A stretch of 64,000 bases of DNA, from the NCBI GenBank assembly GCA_032719365.1, contig CM064867.1, positions 55,554,601 to 55,618,600 of the forward strand, read 5' to 3'. This DNA comes from Prinsepia uniflora. Its lineage: Eukaryota > Streptophyta > Magnoliopsida > Rosales > Rosaceae. Under the pieces are notes generated by a model. The model did not search any database. It worked only from the letters and a program-made list of their open reading frames with translations, and was not told the DNA's origin. Of this stretch, positions 58,075 to 64,000 are shown in pieces; within the stretch, counting starts at the first letter, position 1, and each line of letters begins with the position of its first letter. Both the position numbers and the translations under genes were made by a program.

Positions 58075-58610
58075 CTGGGGAGGTACTCGGACTTGAGACA
58101 CCTGAGTTTGCACGCGTTGCATTGATATCGTGACGGGTTACTTGGATATTGAGATTGGATATTGAGGATTGGTAGTATTATGATTTACTGATATTTGTGT
58201 TCAGATACTTTATATCGTGCACTAATTTGATGAACATGAGTTTTATGGACCATGGGAAAACATGTTTTGATTTTATCGGTCCACTGTTTATACTTGATTG
58301 ATTTCACGCTATTACTCATGTGTTTGACCCTATGCATGCATGATTTGATAAACTGGAGGGTAAGGATGTACTTTGATAAATGTATTTGTAAAACTTTGTT
58401 TTTTCCACTCACACCTTTTCTATTTTATTGGCCCTCCAGGTCATGGCGCGACGATTGAGGCTATTAAAGAGGTGGAGGCATGAGTAGGCGCAGGTGGGGT
58501 TATCCCTTGTTTGGCAAGTGCTGAGGGTAATTTCGTAACTTCAGTTGACTTTTCAGACGGGAGTAGGACCGGGCACAGTTATCTATGTCCTTCGGGGACG
58601 GGTCCTGTCA
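58075..58610 (+). repeat. P2 3' LTR, segment 3
   Basis: It resumes at the position equivalent to 34509 and runs to GGACGGGTCCTGTCA at 58610. Identity with 34509-35044 is high by eye, with the shared TTTTATTGGCCCTCCAGGTC block near 58425-58442. Confidence 0.9.
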
Positions 58611-60045
58611 TTATAGCCTACTAGGTTTGAATGTGAACTTTTTCATCCGTGTATAAATTAGAAATATAGGATTTGTCTTTTTATTTTATTTTTGAACTCA
58701 ACGTAATATTTGGATATTGGGTGCTTTTGTTCCTTTGTTTGTGGTTTCCCAATGGGGTTTTCGTGACAATGTTTCATTGAAGCCTCATATTATAAAAATG
58801 AAGTAACCAATTTATAAAAATAAATTACATTTTAATGATTAAATTTGTAATTAATTAATTATACATTTTTTTATTTTTACACTTAGCGTTTAAATATTTG
58901 GACTAGCACTGTATAGACCAATTAGCAGTCGATGAGCTTATGACTAGGTGGTAAAGGGACCAGACTCCAAGTATGATATTATGATCTAAAGCATTTAGCT
59001 AAGCTCGTATAGCGTGTTGCCAATATGGGTTTTTCTCAGCTTGATCAAACGATTTAGGCTCAATTGTCCCAAAAACATGAGTGAGAAAATGTTGAGGCAG
59101 AAATCGTACTCGCTGCGAAAAGTCTTCATAATTCCTAAAAACATCAAATAATCAGCTATCGATGTATTGATCAATTACCCAGGGGGTTGTTCAACCAAGA
59201 ATACTCTGATGTCTAAGTTAGCTTTGAGAGAAAAAAAGGAATACTTCCAAGCGAAGAATCGGCTTACCTTGGATTTAAATTGATTTTCTCTATTTATAGA
59301 GAAATCATGTGAGACATGGAGCATTTTGATTGGTCGCTTGAATTTGTAACTAATACATAATATATTATTAATAAAATATATTGTTTAATAATAATAATTT
59401 CTTATTATGATGATAATTAAAGAAATTTAATACATATTAATTTACATTATTATGAATAATGACAATTAATATTATTGAGGCTTTTAACCCAATTAAATAA
59501 CATATTTAACTAGAAATAAATTATTTAATGTGTGGGTATTTGTGAGCTGTTAATTTTATTAACAAGGGCAATGTGAACATTTTTGGAATTTTGGGCCACG
59601 TGACAGCTCCACAATTTTGGGTGATTTATGGTTCCACAAATGCTCCCACCTCATATAGAAATTCAAGGAATTCGAAGGGATGTAAGTTTTCAGCACTCTT
59701 AATCAATCATATTTGGAGTAAGACTCCATCTTCACTTGTATTGTTCTTGTGTCGCACAATTTCCATTGGGCTCGGAATTACATCAAGTTGATATAGGCAC
59801 CAACAATTTTGGGCTTTTGTGAATAAGTTCAACTTGTAATCAACTGGCATTTATTTTCCTCATCAAAGGGTTTTATTTTTATTTCAATTGATTTTTGTAA
59901 CCTTCAAATTAAAAAAAAAACTCCTTGTCTTGTTGGGATAATAAAGTGTAGTAAATTTTCTTACTAATGTTAAACATTATTTAGAGGGTAGATTGTAACC
60001 CTTATTCTCCCTCATTTTGATTTTGGTGTTTTGCAGGGCGAATTC
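58611..60045. other. AT-rich unassigned sequence
   Basis: About 1.4 kb of AT-rich DNA right of P2, possibly the older locus. Open frames are short (the longest here is about 72 codons at 59573-59791) and show no family motif. Poly-A and poly-T runs and AATTAATTAATTA stretches are present. I see no LTR ends, tRNA or coding signal. Confidence 0.6.
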
Positions 60046-60299
60046 TTGGATGCTTCGTAGGAGCAAAGGGTTTAGATGCTTCGCGAGGGCAAAGGTTTAG
60101 ATGCTTCGCTGGGGCAATGTCTTGGATACTTCGCAGGGGCAAAGACTTTGATGCTTCACAAGGGCGAAGTCTTTTGGTGCTTCGTAGAAGCCAAGGCTTG
60201 GATGCTTCGTAGGAGCGAAGGCTTGGATGCTTCGCAGGAGCGAAGGCTTTGGATGCTTTGCGGGGGCGAAGGCTTTGGATGTGTCGCGAGGGCAACGAC
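60046..60299. repeat. 25-bp minisatellite, about ten units
   Basis: Ten imperfect copies of a unit like GATGCTTCGCAGGAGCGAAG plus GCTTG (about 25.4 bp average). Many units contain an inverted repeat CTTCGC/GCGAAG. Open frames across it are simple repeats of S/A/K/R-rich peptides and do not suggest a protein. Confidence 0.88.
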
Positions 60300-60638
60300 G
60301 CCAAAAATTGATACGCTTAAACTATGTATTTAAATAAACTCTTAATTCAAGTATATACTTATTTTAACACCCTTTTTGTGTCATTTTAGTATTGGTAATT
60401 AGGGATCATTCTTAACCAAGGAAATTAGGGACATTAAATAATGGTTAGTGAAAAAGGAATAAAAGAATAATATGGGGGAGTTTTGAACAAAGTGTAATTA
60501 AAAAAATAAATGCAAAAATAATTATGAAATTAATTCTACTCCTACTTTAACCTTTGTGCAATGGACTTTCTTCAAACACAAATTTTACCAACAATCTAGC
60601 ATTGTACATATTGAACCAATCACGAATCCCTAGTTTCA
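60300..60638. other. AT-rich spacer before S2
   Basis: About 340 bp without features I recognise. The five bases before S2 are TTTCA (60634-60638), the expected left target duplication; the right copy lies outside the window. Confidence 0.6.
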
Positions 60639-63600
60639 TGTAACGACCCGTCCCGGAATTCGGGATTAGATTACTAACTAATCACGATTAGCGGGGTTAA
60701 TCGGTGATTAGTTGGGCGAATTCGGACGAACGGTGCAAAATGACCGTTTTGCCCCTGGTTGTGGGCAAAACGTTGACTTTTTACTCGGGCGGTCAAATGG
60801 ACTCTGCCCGATGACCGTGACGTAGTTTGGGACGTCACGAGTTCATAGACAGGCGGCACGTTCGATTCCGACGTTCGTGGCGAAATTTATGACGTTCGGA
60901 AGTCCGGGGGCATTACCGTAATTTGGACGAAATAAGGGAAAATGTTGACTTTTCGATCGGGGGGTCCGATGGCCGAGGGCCTAGGAAGGTCTTGATGCCC
61001 CGAGTACAACGACAGGCGGCACGCATGGAACAGACATCGGGGGACCAAGTTACGGTTCACGGATGGTGAGGGGCAATTTGGTAAATCGTTAATTGAGGGT
61101 AAAATGGTAATTTTGGCTGCAATTTTGTGCAGCAGCCGTGTATGGGCTTAGTGTGTTTTTCTGAATTGAAAAACAGAGAGTGGGACTTGGCGTGCACTGC
61201 GTGAGGAATTGTTTAGGCAATCTTGATCAGTGTGGGAGTTGTGGGTTGGAAATTTGAGGCCACGAGCATGATGTTGTGCGCCTGGAGTGGGAGTGCAGGC
61301 CACGGTTGCCATTTTTAACTGGTTTTGGGAGCTTGCGGGGGACAGTTGCACTGGAGGGCCAGAGTGACTTCCCACGGGTGTTGGGGTTTTGTTTGATCAT
61401 CAGAGCAATTGGAGGAGTGTTGGGGATCATTTCCAACTAATGGGAGGCCTGAGTGTTGAGAGGAAACCGAGTTCGAAGAAAACTGATTTTGGGAGGGAAA
61501 ATCGAATTTCGATTTGCAGGCGAGCCCAAGCTGATTTGAGGATGGAAAAACTCTTCTGGGACCTCACTTGGTCGATCCAAACCTTGGGATCAAAGAATGA
61601 TGCCCTGGGAAGTCAGGGACGGACACGGCAGGTTCAGAAAAAAATTGAAGTTGAGTCGTGGAAGTTGAGGGGCTTGAGGACGCAATTAAGATCGAAGATA
61701 TGTTCCTAGGGACTGTACAAAGCTTCTGGTGTGATTAATTGACGAGTGGCATCGGAAATCATGGGACATTGTCGACTGAGCAGTGTCGGATGTTCTTCGG
61801 GAAACCAGACTCGAATTGATGGTTTGAGGTAAGTGTTGATGGACTTTACATTTCAGACCTGTAATTAGACTTGAATCGAAGGTAAATAAATGTTCACTTG
61901 GAGTAATCGAGGCTGGATTGACAGGAATTAAATCGGGTTGTCGCGCGGGTCGCAGGACCCGTTTGCAGAAGAAACGGGCGAAGAAGGCGAACTGTTCACA
62001 GTTACTGTAGCTGGCGCGTGGCTGTCACGCGCATCCACTCACGGCGGCGCGTGACGGCGCGTGGGCACGAATCCTGAGGTACGGTCAACCCGACTTTTAT
62101 CCTATACGTTATAACGAACATTTTAGCGTTAGTTTCGAAATTATCGGATACCATTTCGATGTTGTTTCGAGGGTCCGAAGGTCTATGTCTCGTTTTTAAT
62201 TAACGATTAAATCCCGAAAAATTATTGGGGATTTGTATGATGATATTTGAGACCTTAATGACCCGGGAATGTGTTTTCGGACAGGATTCGAGTTTCTGGA
62301 AAATGTCGGAAATTATGGGCATGCGTGCGGCGCGAAACCGAGCCTTAAGAATGGTGTGTGAGTGGACGTTGCTTTCAAAATTTAATGCATGCATAAATTA
62401 TTACTATGGTTTTATGATTATGATTCTAAGTTGTGATTGATTTTGATTTTCGTATTTATACGTATTCGATTCCCGTATTTATACGCATTTTTACTATACA
62501 TGTGAAATTACACGTATTTCGAGACTATGGTCCCTCGTATGCTTAATGATGGTTTAATGGAAGAAGTTATATGAAATGGGTGTAAAATGATTTTTAAAGG
62601 TGGTTTATGATTTGCGAGTGTGACTTACGATTTTGACACGTTTTTTGAGAAAGTTCCGGATTTGCACGTTTTACGAGATTTTGAGTTATTGTGATTTGAT
62701 CACTGTTGATGCTTGAATTGGGGAATTAAAATGAGACTTGTGATTTTGAGGATTTAAATGTGGGTTTTGAGTATGTTTTGCTTGGATTGTGATTTGGTAA
62801 TTATGATTGTGGTTTTGATGTTTTGATAATGAGAATTGAGAAATGAAGTGATTTCAAGGAATTAAAATGGATTTGAAAAAGGCGATTTCGGGCTTGATGC
62901 TCGGGGCATAAAAGAAATTTTAACGAACGAGGTTTCGGTTTTCGGAAATTTAAAGTGGATTCTTGGTTTGGGTTCGGGATGATGCTTCCGGATGCCGGCT
63001 TACGGAATCATTGTTGCGAATTCGAATTCGGGAATGGAAAAGGATTTAATAAAGTGATTTGGTATGATTGTACATGCCCCGTGTGTGATGGTAATTTGAT
63101 TATGTTTGTGAAGTGTGATTTGGGGAATTGAATGGGGAAATTCGGACTATGGGTCCTATGGTGAAAAATGTGATTTTGGGATGGATCCCACGTTGTCGTG
63201 ATTGATAAACTGTTTTGGGGTTTAAAGACCCGTTGTTGTGTTTGGAAACTGTTTTGGGTTTAAAAACCCGGTGCTATTGCTGGAGCACGTTTTGAGTTTA
63301 AAGACTCGGTTAATTGATGACGGGGGAGGGCCCTTAATGAGTTTAATGACTCGTGAGTTTAAAGACTCAGTTACTGTGATACCCCCGAGGCCTATTGATT
63401 ATGTTCTGAGTTTAAAGACTCGTTGATATCCCGGGAAGGCCTGTTTATGCGCATGGTTTTGAGTTTAAAGACTCGTGCGCACTTGATATCCAGCAAAATG
63501 ATTGACTTGTGATTTATTGATGATTTCTGATGTTTCAGTTGAGTTGGGCAGTGGCCTGGTATATGGTTGTTGGTTTGGATCCTGTTGTGCATTTGGTTTG

Positions 63601-64000
63601 ATTCGTGGTTTTGGGCTGCGGCCCGGTGATTACGATTGCGGGCTAAGACCCGATGGTTGAGAAAGGAAAAATGATTTTGAGATTCATACGAGTTTTCCCT
63701 TATGTTGAAATTTGATACACAGTTTTTCTTATGTGAAAAATCTTAACCGATTGCGAAATGATTTTTGTATGCATGCATTCGTTTTACGCGGAGGGTAAAG
63801 ACGCTTGTTGTAACTGTTTTGCTAAACTGATTTATTTTTGTCCACTCACACCTTTTGGTTTTTATTGACCCTCCAGGTTGTGGCGCGTTGTTCGAGGCTG
63901 TACGAGGGGCGGAGGAATGAGTAAGCACATGTGGCTATCCCTGGTCTGGCACGTACTGAGGGTAAACTTGGGTATTTCAGTCGACTTTCCAGACGGGAGC
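60639..64000 (+). mobile_element. S2: plus-strand LTR, right end outside the window
   Basis: It begins TGTAACGACCCGTCCC at 60639. The last 150 bp (GTCCACTCACACC, CCCTCCAGGTTGTGGCGCG, CAGACGGGAGC) match the P2 LTR end, so the LTR should end about 50 bp past the window. The start resembles family A, while the middle and end resemble P2 (for example GGATT...CGCGGGTCGCAGGACCCGTTTG near 61918-61965). Whether it is a solo LTR or the 5' LTR of a full element cannot be seen. Short ORFs inside it are not convincing genes. Confidence 0.88.
63218..63474 (+). repeat. Hairpin array in S2
   Basis: Seven 14-nt units share the loop TTTAAA: GGGTTTAAAGACCC (63218), GGGTTTAAAAACCC (63256), then GAGTTTAAAGACTC at 63294, 63355, 63408 and 63461, with GAGTTTAATGACTC at 63339. 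Arms GGG/CCC and GAG/CTC both pair. The last unit sits inside an outer TGCGCA...TGCGCA inverted pair. Confidence 0.85.

Larger units (their letters stand above)
29127..58610 (+). mobile_element. P2: plus-strand Ty3/gypsy element hosting six insertions
   Basis: The 5' LTR (29127-35044), internal region (35045-38674) and 3' LTR (38675-58610) are ordered with a perfect primer site and a purine tract. After removing insertions, the 5' LTR is about 3.0 kb. The flanks TCATA and TTATA are a plausible 5-bp duplication with one mismatch. Nested in the 5' LTR are solo LTRs B1 and A2. Nested in the 3' LTR are X (with Y and Z inside it) and W. Native P2 sequence is about 9 kb of the 29.5 kb. Confidence 0.88.

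Noticed and set aside
58611..60045. A host gene in the AT-rich region
   Set aside because: Frames are short, with no domain and no convincing exon-intron pattern.
60002..60333. Two open frames (about 85-100 residues) over the minisatellite
   Set aside because: Both strands are open because the 25-bp units lack stops. The peptides are simple repeats.

Overview
The window looks like repeat-dense heterochromatin from a vascular plant, probably a dicot. I found no intact host gene, no tRNA gene and no functional rRNA gene. Nearly all 64 kb is LTR retrotransposon sequence. Most copies share LTR ends TGTAACGACCCGTCCC and GGGTCCTGTCA or GGGTCCTGACA, 5-bp target duplications and a primer site for initiator-Met tRNA (TGGTATCAGAGC). 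The plant call rests on the Ty3/gypsy pol, a copia relic and a Cassandra-type TRIM that carries a 5S rRNA-like domain. The species cannot be told.

Layout. 1-10796: two minus-strand non-autonomous elements, E1 and E2. A complete plus-strand solo LTR, S1 (1655-4660, target duplication ACCAA), sits inside E1. 10797-11530: Cassandra-like TRIM, minus strand. 11531-11734 and 26424-28930: minus-strand copia relic with its RNase H end repeated about every 0.7 kb. It is split by P1 (11735-26418, plus strand, target duplication TGCAT), whose 5' LTR holds N1 (13718-20750, minus strand), a chromovirus-like gypsy element and the only one with readable gag-pol. 29127-58610: P2, a plus-strand gypsy element with decayed gag-pol. 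Its 5' LTR contains two solo LTRs (B1 29786-31755, A2 32059-33032). Its 3' LTR contains solo LTR X (39844-49167), which contains solo LTR Y, which contains solo LTR Z, and also W (49211-58074), a young non-autonomous element with two nearly identical 2.9-kb LTRs. 58611-60638: AT-rich sequence I do not recognise, with a ten-unit minisatellite. 60639-64000: another plus-strand LTR of at least 3.3 kb, S2, running off the window.

How the parts relate. N1 has gag, zinc knuckle, protease, RT, RNase H, integrase with GPY/F module and a chromodomain-like end, all broken by stops and frameshifts. E1, E2 and W have a primer site and/or purine tract but only gag traces, so they would have needed proteins from a relative. 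The most unusual signal lies inside the LTRs. Six LTR groups each carry a local array of short hairpins. In four of them paired changes in the stems keep the pairing. In addition, a 26-bp palindrome (arms GGATGAGTGACA and TGTCACTCATCC) recurs in at least eleven LTR copies. All coordinates, identities and counts were read by eye.
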